64,000 nt of DNA, taken from Flexilinea sp. (GTDB taxonomy: Bacteria > Chloroflexota > Anaerolineae > Anaerolineales > Anaerolineaceae). Shown here piece by piece: positions 27,739 to 36,402 of the stretch; the first letter of the stretch is position 1, and every line of letters starts with the position of its first letter. The notes below the pieces were generated by a model. The model saw only the letters and a program-made list of their open reading frames with translations. It was not told the DNA's origin and ran no database searches. The translations under genes were made by a program, and so were the position numbers. The stretch spans positions 62,001 to 126,000 of the forward strand of contig JAPKMT010000003.1 in NCBI GenBank assembly GCA_026645735.1. The letters are read 5' to 3'.

Positions 27739-28265
27739 AAAATTACCTGTTTTCTTCTGATTATATAGGAATGAAGTTATACCGGAAAATCCTCATAGCA
27801 AAATAGTGATCTTGTAAGAATTCGTGTTTTATATTCTAATAATCAATAGAAAAAAACTGGTAGTGATTGTTTTGTGAAATAAACCAGTCTCTATTCTGTC
27901 TTCTTTTCGGATCTATCGGAATATATTGTTCCCTTAATGCTTTTGTACTTCGTCAAAAAAACATCTGAACATAAAAAACCTCCCACTTAGGGCAAAATTC
28001 TGTTATTCGATATCGTCTTTGGTATAATCAAAAAGTAATTTGTATAATAGTAGCGAATTATTAATGAGCCAAAATTTTTAATGGATTGATTTCATCATCT
28101 GCGAGAAAGTTTTCTTCCATATCATTGATCAATTCGAATATTTGTCAATAATCTGATGCATGTTGTATTGAGCAGCAGAGGGTGTATTAGAAAAATCGAG
28201 TTGTTTGTCTTGGTAACTTGGACTGACAACTGTAAAAATTATCATCACGAATCTGGAGTAATCAT
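27739..28265. other. 527-bp intergenic region upstream of mreB
   Basis: AT-rich and without open frames. A promoter candidate is TTGGTA (28019-28024) with TATAAT (28043-28048) at 18 bp spacing, giving an mreB leader of about 210 nt. A second TATAAT lies at 28023-28028. A weak ACTGGT/ACCAGT inverted repeat occurs near 27858-27890. No copy of the dispersed repeat was recognised. Confidence 0.45.
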
Positions 28266-29330
28266 TTGGCATTCAATCCTTTAAACTGGCTGATGGGGCT
28301 GTTCTCATTGGATATTGGAATTGACCTGGGAACTGCAAACACGCTGGTATACGTAAAAGGCAAAGGAATAGTAATTAATGAACCGTCTTGGGTTGCTGTG
28401 GAAAAGCGAACCAGACGTCCGGTTGCAATTGGAGCCCAAGCGAAAGAAATGGTTGGAAGAACACCAGCCAATCTTCTCGTTGTCAGGCCGATGAAAGATG
28501 GTGTAATTGCTGAATTTGAGATCACAAAAGCGATGCTTGGTTATTTTATTGGACGCGCCCATCAACAAACCATAGCTCCTTTCCCCCGCCCACGTGTTGT
28601 GGTAGGTATTCCTTGCGGAGCGACAGATGTGGAACGCAGAGCTGTTTATGATGCAGCAATGGCAGCCGGGGCACGAGAAATTTATCTTATTGAAGAGCCA
28701 AAAGCGACTGCCATCGGAATTGGCCTGCCGATTAATGAGATCCGTGGAACGATGGTCGTTGATATCGGTGGTGGTACCACCGAAGTGGCGATTTTATCCA
28801 TGAACGAAATCGTTGTGTCCCGTTCTCTTCGTGTAGCCGGAGATGAAATTGATCAGGATATTATGAATTACATCCGCAACCGCTATAACCTGTTTATTGG
28901 CGAAAGAATGGCTGAACAAACCAAAATTTCCATCGGATCTGCTCATCCGTTACCGACTGAGAAGACGATGGTAATTCGTGGCAGAAATCTTGTCACGGGT
29001 TTACCGGAAGCGATTGAAGTTTCGAGTGTTGAGATTCGCGATGCAATTTCGGGCTCAATTCAGGTGATTGTCGATACAGTCAAAGATGCTATTGATGAAG
29101 CTCCACCGGAAATCGTGGCCGATCTGATCGAAACCGGAATATGCCTGTCTGGCGGAGGATCCCAAATTCTGGGAATGTCAGAACGTCTGAATGACGAAGT
29201 AAACATTCGAGTCTGGGTTGCAGAGGATCCAATGACTTGTGTTGCAAGAGGGGCTGGAATGGTTTTGGAACATCCGGCAACAATCAACCAATTTACGGCT
29301 AGTTTGGACCGATTCAGCAGCAGACGATAA
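28266..29330 (+). CDS. mreB: Rod shape-determining actin homologue MreB
   Basis: A 354-residue actin-fold ATPase that organises lateral wall synthesis. IGIDLGTANTLVYVKGKG (phosphate 1), VVDIGGGTTEVAIL (phosphate 2) and CLSGGGSQILGM (adenosine motif) are intact. The start is TTG 28266, placed 7 nt after TCTGGAG; the product then begins MAFNPLNWLMGLFS, an amphipathic membrane-binding N-terminus. It leads the mre-mrd-min-rodA block but is separated from mreC by a terminator and repeat copy B. Confidence 0.97.
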   Translation: MAFNPLNWLMGLFSLDIGIDLGTANTLVYVKGKGIVINEPSWVAVEKRTRRPVAIGAQAKEMVGRTPANLLVVRPMKDGVIAEFEITKAMLGYFIGRAHQQTIAPFPRPRVVVGIPCGATDVERRAVYDAAMAAGAREIYLIEEPKATAIGIGLPINEIRGTMVVDIGGGTTEVAILSMNEIVVSRSLRVAGDEIDQDIMNYIRNRYNLFIGERMAEQTKISIGSAHPLPTEKTMVIRGRNLVTGLPEAIEVSSVEIRDAISGSIQVIVDTVKDAIDEAPPEIVADLIETGICLSGGGSQILGMSERLNDEVNIRVWVAEDPMTCVARGAGMVLEHPATINQFTASLDRFSSRR

Positions 29331-29345
29331 CCGAATTATTAATTT

Positions 29346-29385
29346 AAAAAAGAGAGGTTAAGTCCCGACTTGATCTCTTTTTTTT
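29346..29385 (+). terminator. Terminator after mreB
   Basis: AAAAAAGAGA pairs with TCTCTTTTTT, extended by TTAAGT/ACTTGA around a CCCG loop, and is followed by more T residues. It separates mreB from mreCD-mrdA. Confidence 0.88.
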
Positions 29386-29491
29386 GAATGAAATATGACT
29401 GCATTTTTCATAAAATAAGTAAGATAATTTTATTTTAATTTTTTCGAAAGACAGGCTGATAGTGCGCATTGCCGCTTTCCGTAATATATGG

Positions 29492-29614
29492 CAGTAATTC
29501 GAATTTTGGAAAAGCCATTTCTGAAAAAAGAGAAAACTTGTTGTTGTGTTGTTTTTGCGTGGAGCGCAAAAACAACACAACAACAAATAATTCTCCCCAT
29601 ATTTCGAATTGCTG
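29492..29614. repeat. MITE-like palindromic element, copy B
   Basis: A 123-bp element from CAGTAATTCGAATTTTGG to CATATTTCGAATTGCTG. The central hairpin has two perfect 22-bp arms (29538-29559 and 29565-29586; inner part GTTGTTTTTGCG) with loop TGGAG. Its 33-bp right flank is identical, in reverse complement, to the left flank of copy D. Flanking 9-mers AATATATGG and AACATTTGG agree at 7 of 9. A TATAAT begins 27 bp past its right end. It fills most of the 323-bp gap between mreB and mreC, together with the mreB terminator. Confidence 0.92.
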
Positions 29615-29641
29615 AACATTTGGCTGATATTTTTGAGTTGA

Positions 29642-29647
29642 TATAAT
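29642..29647 (+). promoter_or_regulatory. -10 box of a probable leaderless mreC promoter
   Basis: TATAAT ends 6 bp before the mreC ATG, so transcription would begin at or next to the start codon. TTGGCT (29620-29625) at 16 bp spacing is a possible -35 and falls partly inside the target duplication of copy B. Confidence 0.55.
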
Positions 29648-29653
29648 AAAGGG

Positions 29654-30484
29654 ATGAACAGACGATTTTTAGAAAACTGGCGCAAGCTGACGGTTTTTGT
29701 CATAGTGATTGGTATCATTCTCCTGGCATTAAGCGGATTTTTGACAACAATTCTCAATCAATTTATTGATCCCATCATTAAACTACAAACCTGGTTTTCG
29801 GAACGTGTCCAGGTTGTTTATGAATTTATTACGGTACCTCGAGATGTCGTTAGTTTGAGGCAAGAAAACCAGCAATTGCAGGATACAGTCTCATTGCTGC
29901 AGAAGGAAATAATCCAGCTCGAACAAGACCTGAAAGAGGCCGATATTCTCTATGCACTGCTTGGTTTCGCAAGAGGAAGACCAGCGGAAACGTACATTGC
30001 GGCCGCAGTGATTGGCAAGGACCCGAGCCCTTTCCTTCAATATGTTTTAATCGACAAAGGAACTGATGACGGAGTGATGTACAATATGCCAGTTGTAACA
30101 GAAAAAGGACTAGTCGGCAGAATTGATGCTGTGACAGCATCAGCCGCACGTGTTCAGTTGATTACAGATGCGAGTTCACAGGTTAATGCTGTGGTCGAAG
30201 AGGCAGATGCAGAGGGTATTATCACTGGATCAGTCACAGCTGATATAACCATTGAAATGATCTCACAGGAAGCTGAATTAAAAGCAGGACAGATCATTCA
30301 AACCTCTGGCGTTGGAGGCAGTTATCCGTCTGAAGTAGTCATTGGGCAGATATTGAATGTCAATAAATTAGAAAATGAGCTTTTCCAATCCGCTGCAATT
30401 CAACCGGCAGAGGATTTCCAGAATTTGCAGGCAGTTTTGGTTGTCGCGAATTTTCGACCATCCAATATCGCTCCGCTGGAGTAA
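29654..30484 (+). CDS. mreC: Rod shape-determining protein MreC
   Basis: A 276-residue bitopic protein of the elongasome. It has a short cytoplasmic N-terminus, one membrane helix (about residues 12-35), a coiled coil (LRQENQQLQDTVSLLQKEIIQLEQ, about 70-95) and the periplasmic beta-barrel part with DKGTDDGVMYNMPVVTEKGLVGRID. It scaffolds MreB, MreD, RodA and PBP2. mreD follows after 13 bp. Confidence 0.95.
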   Translation: MNRRFLENWRKLTVFVIVIGIILLALSGFLTTILNQFIDPIIKLQTWFSERVQVVYEFITVPRDVVSLRQENQQLQDTVSLLQKEIIQLEQDLKEADILYALLGFARGRPAETYIAAAVIGKDPSPFLQYVLIDKGTDDGVMYNMPVVTEKGLVGRIDAVTASAARVQLITDASSQVNAVVEEADAEGIITGSVTADITIEMISQEAELKAGQIIQTSGVGGSYPSEVVIGQILNVNKLENELFQSAAIQPAEDFQNLQAVLVVANFRPSNIAPLE

Positions 30485-30497
30485 CCAAAAAGATTTT

Positions 30498-31001
30498 ATG
30501 TGGGAGCTGATCATTTCTTTCCCAATTTTAATACTTTGCGCTATTGTAGAAACAACAATTTTCAGTCATATACAAATTCTGCATGGATCTGCTGATTTGA
30601 TGATGTTATTGATAATTGCATGGGCGTTGCATTCATCGACACGATATGCATGGTTCTGGTTCCTAGTTGCAGCTTTGCTGATGACCTATATTTCAGCTCT
30701 TCCATTGTATGGATATTTCATCATATATGGTTTGTTGTGGTTATTTATCTTGTTCCTGAGAAAAAGAGTGTGGCAAATGCCAGTTATCTTAATGTTGTTT
30801 TTAACAATTTTTGGAACGATTTTAAATTCTGCATTTACAATAGGTACTCTTTATTTTGAAAATGTCAAAATCGATTTTGAACTTGTGATTACCCGGATTA
30901 CGATTCCTTCACTCATCCTGAATTTAATCCTGGCAATTCCGGTTTATGCAATTATGAATGATATAGCGGATTCGTTGTATCTTCGGGGTAATGAATCATG
31001 A
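30498..31001 (+). CDS. mreD: Rod shape-determining protein MreD
   Basis: A 167-residue membrane protein with about five helices. The start at 30498 gives MWELIISFPILILCAIVETT, normal for the family; a longer frame would overlap mreC. The second acidic/aromatic helix and position between mreC and mrdA support the assignment, since MreD sequence is poorly conserved. Its stop overlaps the mrdA start by 4 bp (ATGA), so the two are translationally coupled. Confidence 0.85.
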   Translation: MWELIISFPILILCAIVETTIFSHIQILHGSADLMMLLIIAWALHSSTRYAWFWFLVAALLMTYISALPLYGYFIIYGLLWLFILFLRKRVWQMPVILMLFLTIFGTILNSAFTIGTLYFENVKIDFELVITRITIPSLILNLILAIPVYAIMNDIADSLYLRGNES

Positions 31002-33073
31002 TTGATCCATCAAGAAGGAACAAACTGGATTTTTCGAATAAACGACTGGTGTTTTTTTACATCATCTTCCTGGGCATTATGGTTTTTTATATTTATAAAT
31101 TGTTCACAATCCAAATTATTAATGGCGATTACTATTTAGAGCTTGCTGATGAGAACAGGATTTCAATTGTTAAGGAACAGACTACTCGCGGAATTATTTA
31201 TGATCGAAATGGAGTGGTATTAGCAAGGAATGTCCCAACGTATGACATTGTAATTACTCCGGCAGAATTGCCTGAAGATGAAGGTGATATTCAAAATATT
31301 TATCGAAAACTTTCAGCTTTGATAGATATTCCAGTCAATAAAGGTGTTATTAATGATGAAACGGTAAGGTTGTATAATGAATGTTCACCCGATTTTGGTA
31401 TCACCCAGACTGTATATATCGCAAGTTCCTTATCTCCCTATAAACAAACCGGTATTAAATGTGATGTCGATGAAAAGACCGCGATGGAAATAAAGGAACT
31501 TTCCTCCGAAATGCCTGGTGTCAGTGTTCGAGTCAATTCGATACGCGAATATCCTACCGGTTATGACACATCCGAAATTATTGGTTTTTTAGGTCCGATT
31601 CCGGATTTGATATCCGATGAGATGGAAGAAAGAGGATTTATTCTCGACAAGGATAAATATGGATATGGGGGTGTAGAATCCTCGCTGCAGGATATTCTGT
31701 CCGGAAAAAATGGGAGACGTGTTGTTGAAGTTGATGTTGCCGGTCTGGAAATGCGAGACCTTGAACCTCCCAAAGAGCCCGTTCCAGGGTACAACATAAA
31801 ATTAACGATCGATGTCCGGCTGCAACAAGTTGCCAGAGCTGCGCTGATCGATACGATGAATTTTTATAATAACATCAGTGTTACAGGACCGATTACCTAT
31901 GATGGTGCTGCCATTGCGATGAATCCAAAAACCGGAGAAATTTTAGCGATGGTTTCAGAACCAACCTATGATAATAATCGAATGACACGTTATATTCCTG
32001 CTTATTATTATCAACAGCTTTCGATGGATCAATCCAAACCATTAATGAACCATGCCATTCAGGTTGCTCAACCTCCCGGCTCAGTTTTCAAAATTGTTAC
32101 CGGAATTGGATCAATCAATGAAAAAGTTGTTGCTCCGGAATATTATGTGCATTGTCCGGGAAATATTTTTGTAACGCAAAGTTATTCGCCCAACGATCCG
32201 GGTTCACAACAGGAATATGTATGCCATTTGAGAACAGGACACGGACAGGTGGATTATATTCATGCGCTCGCCTGGTCGTGCAATATATATTTTAATAAAG
32301 TCGGAGGCGGTTACCAGAATGAAGTCCCGGAGGGTTTGGGGATCGATCGATTAGGGCAATATGCGCATGCGTTAGGTTACGGCGAGTATTCCGGTATTGA
32401 GTTGGATGGTGAAGAGGATGGATTAATCCCGACGAAGACATGGAAACGAGTCAATCAGGGAGAATCCTGGGCGACTGGAGATACGTATCTAGCTTCGATG
32501 GGACAGGGATATATCACTGCTTCGCCGCTTCAAGTTTTAGGCTCTTTTGTAACTGTGGCAAATCGAGGTATCCACATCAAGCCCACCATTATACGGGAAG
32601 TGCTCGATGAACGTAGCAACGTTATCTTGCCATTTACTCCACAAATTCTTTGGGATATTACAAAAGATCCTAAAATCATGATATTCGATGAAGATGGCAT
32701 TGAGACCGGCGAGTACAAGACAGTGGATCCACATGTAATCGAATTAACCCGACAGGGATTGCGGCTTGTCACTCAACCTGGAGGTACCGGAGAACAAGCC
32801 TTTGCAGATGAAACCCATCAGACTTCTGCAAAAACAGGAACTGCAGAGTATTGTGATGATATTGCTACGCAAAAAGGAATCTGCAGATTTGGTGCCTGGC
32901 CTGCCCATGCATGGACAGTTGCTTATGCTCCTTATGATGATCCAGAGATTGCTGTGATTGTTTTCATGTACAACGGAAAAGAAGGAGCATTTATGGCTGG
33001 TTATCCGGTTCGCAGAATTGTTGATAATTATTTTCTGTTAAAAGAGTATGATACTGAAAAAGCTGGTGGATGA
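30998..33073 (+). CDS. mrdA: Penicillin-binding protein 2 (elongation transpeptidase)
   Basis: A 691-residue class B PBP. It has an N-terminal membrane anchor (about residues 18-38), the pedestal domain beginning TRGIIYDRNGVVLARN, and the transpeptidase domain with nucleophile motif SVFK (about residue 361, QPPGSVFKIV), the second motif SCN (WSCNIYFNK) and KTGT (SAKTGTAEY). It crosslinks peptidoglycan during cell elongation in partnership with RodA. It is coupled to mreD and followed by about 400 bp that contain repeat copy C. Confidence 0.95.
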   Translation: MIDPSRRNKLDFSNKRLVFFYIIFLGIMVFYIYKLFTIQIINGDYYLELADENRISIVKEQTTRGIIYDRNGVVLARNVPTYDIVITPAELPEDEGDIQNIYRKLSALIDIPVNKGVINDETVRLYNECSPDFGITQTVYIASSLSPYKQTGIKCDVDEKTAMEIKELSSEMPGVSVRVNSIREYPTGYDTSEIIGFLGPIPDLISDEMEERGFILDKDKYGYGGVESSLQDILSGKNGRRVVEVDVAGLEMRDLEPPKEPVPGYNIKLTIDVRLQQVARAALIDTMNFYNNISVTGPITYDGAAIAMNPKTGEILAMVSEPTYDNNRMTRYIPAYYYQQLSMDQSKPLMNHAIQVAQPPGSVFKIVTGIGSINEKVVAPEYYVHCPGNIFVTQSYSPNDPGSQQEYVCHLRTGHGQVDYIHALAWSCNIYFNKVGGGYQNEVPEGLGIDRLGQYAHALGYGEYSGIELDGEEDGLIPTKTWKRVNQGESWATGDTYLASMGQGYITASPLQVLGSFVTVANRGIHIKPTIIREVLDERSNVILPFTPQILWDITKDPKIMIFDEDGIETGEYKTVDPHVIELTRQGLRLVTQPGGTGEQAFADETHQTSAKTGTAEYCDDIATQKGICRFGAWPAHAWTVAYAPYDDPEIAVIVFMYNGKEGAFMAGYPVRRIVDNYFLLKEYDTEKAGG

Positions 33074-33199
33074 GATCGTTGAAAAACTGATTGTTTGATT
33101 TGTCAGAACGATTTTGCATTTTTCAGGAACAGCAATTATTCTCTCATGATCCGAGATGTCGGTTAAGAATTCAAATTCCTGCTTCACATTCATCGATCT

Positions 33200-33321
33200 C
33201 AGTAATTCAAAGTATAGAAAAAATAATTGTTGTTGTGGTGTTTTTGCGCAAAGCGCAAAAACACCACAACAACAAATTTTCTCTCGCCATTCGAAAAGTA
33301 TTTCCAAATTTCGAATGGTTA
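33200..33321. repeat. MITE-like palindromic element, copy C
   Basis: A 122-bp element, CAGTAATTCAAAGTATAG to AAATTTCGAATGGTTA, with its long flank on the right (opposite to A and B). The perfect 23-bp hairpin has arms 33227-33249 and 33253-33275 and loop AAA; the inner stem reads GTGTTTTTGCGC. Flanks CATCGATCT (33191-33199) and CATCGATCG (33322-33330) match at 8 of 9. TATAAT at 33353 starts 31 bp past the right end. The rest of the 398-bp gap between mrdA and minC has no recognisable feature. Confidence 0.9.
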
Positions 33322-33352
33322 CATCGATCGATTTTATTTTGGGATTCGTGAT

Positions 33353-33358
33353 TATAAT
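33353..33358 (+). promoter_or_regulatory. Putative -10 box upstream of minC
   Basis: An exact TATAAT 31 bp after repeat copy C and 113 bp before the minC ATG. It would give minCDE-rodA a promoter separate from the mre genes. No good -35 match is visible. Confidence 0.45.
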
Positions 33359-33471
33359 TGTGAAGGATTTTCGCCGTTTGATGCATCCAGGCATATGTCA
33401 TTAATCGGTAATTTCCTTAAATAAAGGAAAGAAATCTTCTTTTATGATTCTTAAGTGATTGAAAAGAATAA

Positions 33472-34158
33472 ATGGAAAAGCTAATAAACCAAATTATTGT
33501 TAAAGGCACCAATGAAGGGTTGATGATGATTCTTCCGGAAGGGGATTGGGAAGAAGTCCGCTCTGCTATTGTTGAAAGAATCAATTCCCAATCTGCTTTT
33601 TTCAAAGGAGCAGATGCTTTCATTGATGTTGCGTCCAGAAATATGCGCGCAACAGAAGTAGCTGACTTGCGGGATTTGTTGGGTTCTTTTGAAATGAGAA
33701 TGAAAGGATTGTTATCTTTTTCAGAAATTACTCAAAAAAATGCAAGAGCTTTAGGGCTGGATACTTCGCTTCCTCTGAAACGTGGCAAACGAGAAAGAAA
33801 ACTGGTTATCCTGAGCCCAAATGAAGATAGCGCGTTCTTGATTCAAAAAAATATCCGTTCCGGCATTCGCATCGAAAAGGACGAGAGTATTGTCATTATA
33901 GGGGATGTAAATCCAGGAGCAGAAATTATCAGTGGCGGCAGTGTATTTGTTTGGGGCAAAATCAAGGGAAAAATCACTGCCGGGGCCAATGGCAATGAAC
34001 AGGCGATCGTGGGTGCGCTTTCAATCGAAGATTCGCAGATTTCAATCGGAGGAATTATGCGGATTTTTTCGAAAAAAATTAGGAATTCAAATTTTACTGC
34101 ACCGCTGATTCTGAAAATCCAGGATGGCGATATTGTTGCTGAAAACATAAAATCTTAG
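33472..34158 (+). CDS. minC: Septum site-determining protein MinC
   Basis: A 228-residue FtsZ inhibitor. The N-terminal domain (IIVKGTNEGLMMIL...) and the C-terminal beta-helix (HxGxV-like SGIRIEKDESIVIIGDVNPGAEIISGGSVFVWGKIKGKITAGA) are both present. It works with MinD to block division near the poles. It is the first gene of minCDE, 7 bp before minD. Confidence 0.95.
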   Translation: MEKLINQIIVKGTNEGLMMILPEGDWEEVRSAIVERINSQSAFFKGADAFIDVASRNMRATEVADLRDLLGSFEMRMKGLLSFSEITQKNARALGLDTSLPLKRGKRERKLVILSPNEDSAFLIQKNIRSGIRIEKDESIVIIGDVNPGAEIISGGSVFVWGKIKGKITAGANGNEQAIVGALSIEDSQISIGGIMRIFSKKIRNSNFTAPLILKIQDGDIVAENIKS

Positions 34159-34165
34159 GAGAAAC

Positions 34166-34957
34166 ATGACAGGAAAAACGATAACGATTACTTCGGGAAA
34201 AGGTGGTGTAGGAAAAACGACAGTTACTGTCAACCTGGCAGTCGGTTTAGGTCTTCGCGGGAAGAAAGTTGTATGTATCGATGGAGATATTGGTTTAAGA
34301 AATATGGATGTTATTTTAGGTCTTGAAAACAGGATCGTTTACGATATTGTTGACGTGGTGGAAGGTCGCTGCCGACTAAAACAGGCTATGATTCGGGATA
34401 AAAGACTTCCTGATTTGTTTCTTGTTCCGGCGTCTCAAACAAGAGATAAAAATTCCGTGACACCGGAAGATATGATACGTTTATGCGATGAAATCAAAAC
34501 TGAATATGATTACATTCTTATCGATTCGCCAGCTGGAATCGAACAGGGTTTTAAAAACGCAATTGCTCCGGCTGATCAGATCATTGTTGTCACCAATCCT
34601 GAAGTTTCTGCGGTTCGGGATGCCGATCGAATCATCGGACTGATTGAAGCAGAAGAAAAGGGTCCGGCTAGTCTAATTATTAATCGGATGAATTCCGCAA
34701 TGGTAAATCGCGGGGATATGCTGACACAGGATGACGTTAATGAACTTCTGGCGATTGATCTGATCGGTTTAATTCCCGAAGATGAAAATGTCATCGTTAG
34801 TACCAACAAAGGTACTCCGATCGCGTTTGAAGGAAAAACCAAAGCAGGCAGAGCTTTTCAGAATCTTGCTGCGAGAGTTGAGGGAGAAGCGATACCTTTC
34901 AACGAAATTGAAGAAAAAATGAATTTTCTTGATAAAGTTCGCAAACTTTTTGGTTAG
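34166..34957 (+). CDS. minD: Septum site-determining ATPase MinD
   Basis: A 263-residue ParA/MinD ATPase. The deviant Walker A motif SGKGGVGKTT (about residues 9-18), CIDGDIGLRNMDVILGLENR and DSPAGIEQGF are present. The C-terminus LDKVRKLFG forms the amphipathic membrane-targeting helix. It recruits MinC to the membrane and oscillates or forms gradients with MinE. AGGAG precedes its ATG in the minC-minD spacer. Confidence 0.97.
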   Translation: MTGKTITITSGKGGVGKTTVTVNLAVGLGLRGKKVVCIDGDIGLRNMDVILGLENRIVYDIVDVVEGRCRLKQAMIRDKRLPDLFLVPASQTRDKNSVTPEDMIRLCDEIKTEYDYILIDSPAGIEQGFKNAIAPADQIIVVTNPEVSAVRDADRIIGLIEAEEKGPASLIINRMNSAMVNRGDMLTQDDVNELLAIDLIGLIPEDENVIVSTNKGTPIAFEGKTKAGRAFQNLAARVEGEAIPFNEIEEKMNFLDKVRKLFG

Positions 34958-34969
34958 ACAGGGGGCACT

Positions 34970-35221
34970 ATGGGTTTTTGGAACAGAGGAAATCAATCCA
35001 AGAGTTCGAATACAGCAAAAGAACGTCTGAAATTTGTATTAGTTCATGACCGAACCGATTTGTCACTTGAAAAATTGGATCAAATGAAAAATGAGATTCT
35101 TGGAGTAATATCTCGATACATTGAAATAGATCCGGATTTGGTCGTGATTGATATTCAGCATGATGGCCGAGAGCAAAAATTGATTGCGGATATCCCTATA
35201 AAAAATCCGAGGCGAAAGTAA
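34970..35221 (+). CDS. minE: Cell division topological specificity factor MinE
   Basis: An 83-residue MinE: AKERLKFVLVHDRTDLS is the MinD-binding beta strand/helix, and ILGVISRYIEIDPDLVVIDI the topological domain. It stimulates MinD ATPase. Having minE rather than divIVA in the cluster indicates the oscillating type of Min system. It is 12 bp after minD and 6 bp before rodA. Confidence 0.95.
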   Translation: MGFWNRGNQSKSSNTAKERLKFVLVHDRTDLSLEKLDQMKNEILGVISRYIEIDPDLVVIDIQHDGREQKLIADIPIKNPRRK

Positions 35222-35227
35222 TATTAT

Positions 35228-36355
35228 ATGCGGCGTGAGTTATGGCGGAATTTTGACTTCTGGTTATACGGGGATGTTGTCATCCTTTGTGTATTCGGTA
35301 TTGTCATGATTCGTTCCGCTTTGGCTGGTAATTTGGAGATCTCCCTCAACAGTCAGATTGAATATGTGATTATCGGATTGATCATGATCCTGATATTAAC
35401 CTTGATCGACTATCATTATTTTGAATCACTTGCGCATTTGATGTACTGGGGGATCATTATCATTTTGCTCATTTTGAATATATTTGGTCAGGCAACATTT
35501 GGGTCTGCCCGATGGCTATCCATCGGCCCGATCCGGCTGCAACCTTCAGAATTTGCAAAAACCGTTTTAATCATCAGCCTGGCAAAATATTTTTCAGACC
35601 ACATGAACGAAAAACATGATCTTCGCTGGCTGCTATCAAGTTTTTTCCTCACGATGGGAATTGTCGTTTTTATTCTGCTGCAGCCAAACATGAGCACTTC
35701 CATCGTTATGATGGTGCTGTGGTTCTCGATGCTTTGGGTAAGCCAGATTCCCATAAAAACCTTAACGCTTCTGGGCATTATTGGGCTTATTGTTATTGTG
35801 GGGATTGTCATATGGATTTTTGTCTCTCCGGATACCGTTCCATTTGTCCAGGAGTATCAGCTGAATCGTGTTCGAAATTTTATTGCCCCGGACGCAAACG
35901 CACGTTACGGCGATAATTACAATGTCGAGCAAGCCATCATTTCACTTGGCTCAGGTCGATGGACCGGACAAGGTTACGGAAATGGAACCCAGGTTCAATT
36001 GCGATTCTTAAAAGTTCGCCATACCGATTTCATCTTTTCAGCTTTGGGAGAAGAATTCGGCTTTATCGGAACGATTTCGGTGATGGGGTTGTTAATATTT
36101 ATGGTGCTGCGATGTCTTCGGGCAGCCAGAAAAGCACCGGATATGTTTGGTTCACTGATTTGTTACGGAGTAGCGACATTATTCTTTTTTCAAATGTCGG
36201 TCAATATGGGAGTAAATCTGCAAGTTATGCCTGTTACAGGGTTAACGCTGCCTTTCGTCAGCTATGGCGGGTCCTCCACGTTGGCTTTGGCATTGGCGAT
36301 TGGATTAGTAGAAAGTGTCATAGCACGACAGGAAAAAAGAGATGAAATTGTATAA
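35228..36355 (+). CDS. rodA: Peptidoglycan glycosyltransferase RodA (SEDS family)
   Basis: A 375-residue SEDS protein with ten predicted helices. LSIGPIRLQPSEFAKTVLII, the RVRNF...GDNYNVEQAIISLGSG loop, DFIFSALGEEFGFIG and the final LPFVSYGGSS are diagnostic of RodA/FtsW. Context with mre and mrdA favours RodA, the polymerase that pairs with PBP2. It closes the min cluster and is 47 bp before gltX. Confidence 0.93.
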   Translation: MRRELWRNFDFWLYGDVVILCVFGIVMIRSALAGNLEISLNSQIEYVIIGLIMILILTLIDYHYFESLAHLMYWGIIIILLILNIFGQATFGSARWLSIGPIRLQPSEFAKTVLIISLAKYFSDHMNEKHDLRWLLSSFFLTMGIVVFILLQPNMSTSIVMMVLWFSMLWVSQIPIKTLTLLGIIGLIVIVGIVIWIFVSPDTVPFVQEYQLNRVRNFIAPDANARYGDNYNVEQAIISLGSGRWTGQGYGNGTQVQLRFLKVRHTDFIFSALGEEFGFIGTISVMGLLIFMVLRCLRAARKAPDMFGSLICYGVATLFFFQMSVNMGVNLQVMPVTGLTLPFVSYGGSSTLALALAIGLVESVIARQEKRDEIV

Positions 36356-36402
36356 AGATGAAACAAAATCAGGCAAGGCATTATTGAAAGGACAGTTTAG
36401 AA

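Noticed and set aside
29344..29757. A 137-codon minus-strand frame over the mreB-mreC spacer.
   Set aside because: It covers the terminator and repeat B and runs into mreC on the opposite strand.
33038..33424. Several overlapping open frames on both strands around 33.1-33.4 kb, with residues such as KTPQQQ.
   Set aside because: They are produced by the hairpin of repeat C; no ribosome-binding site or homology.
34995..35015. A GTTCGAAT sequence resembling a tRNA T-loop.
   Set aside because: It lies inside minE and no cloverleaf can be drawn around it.
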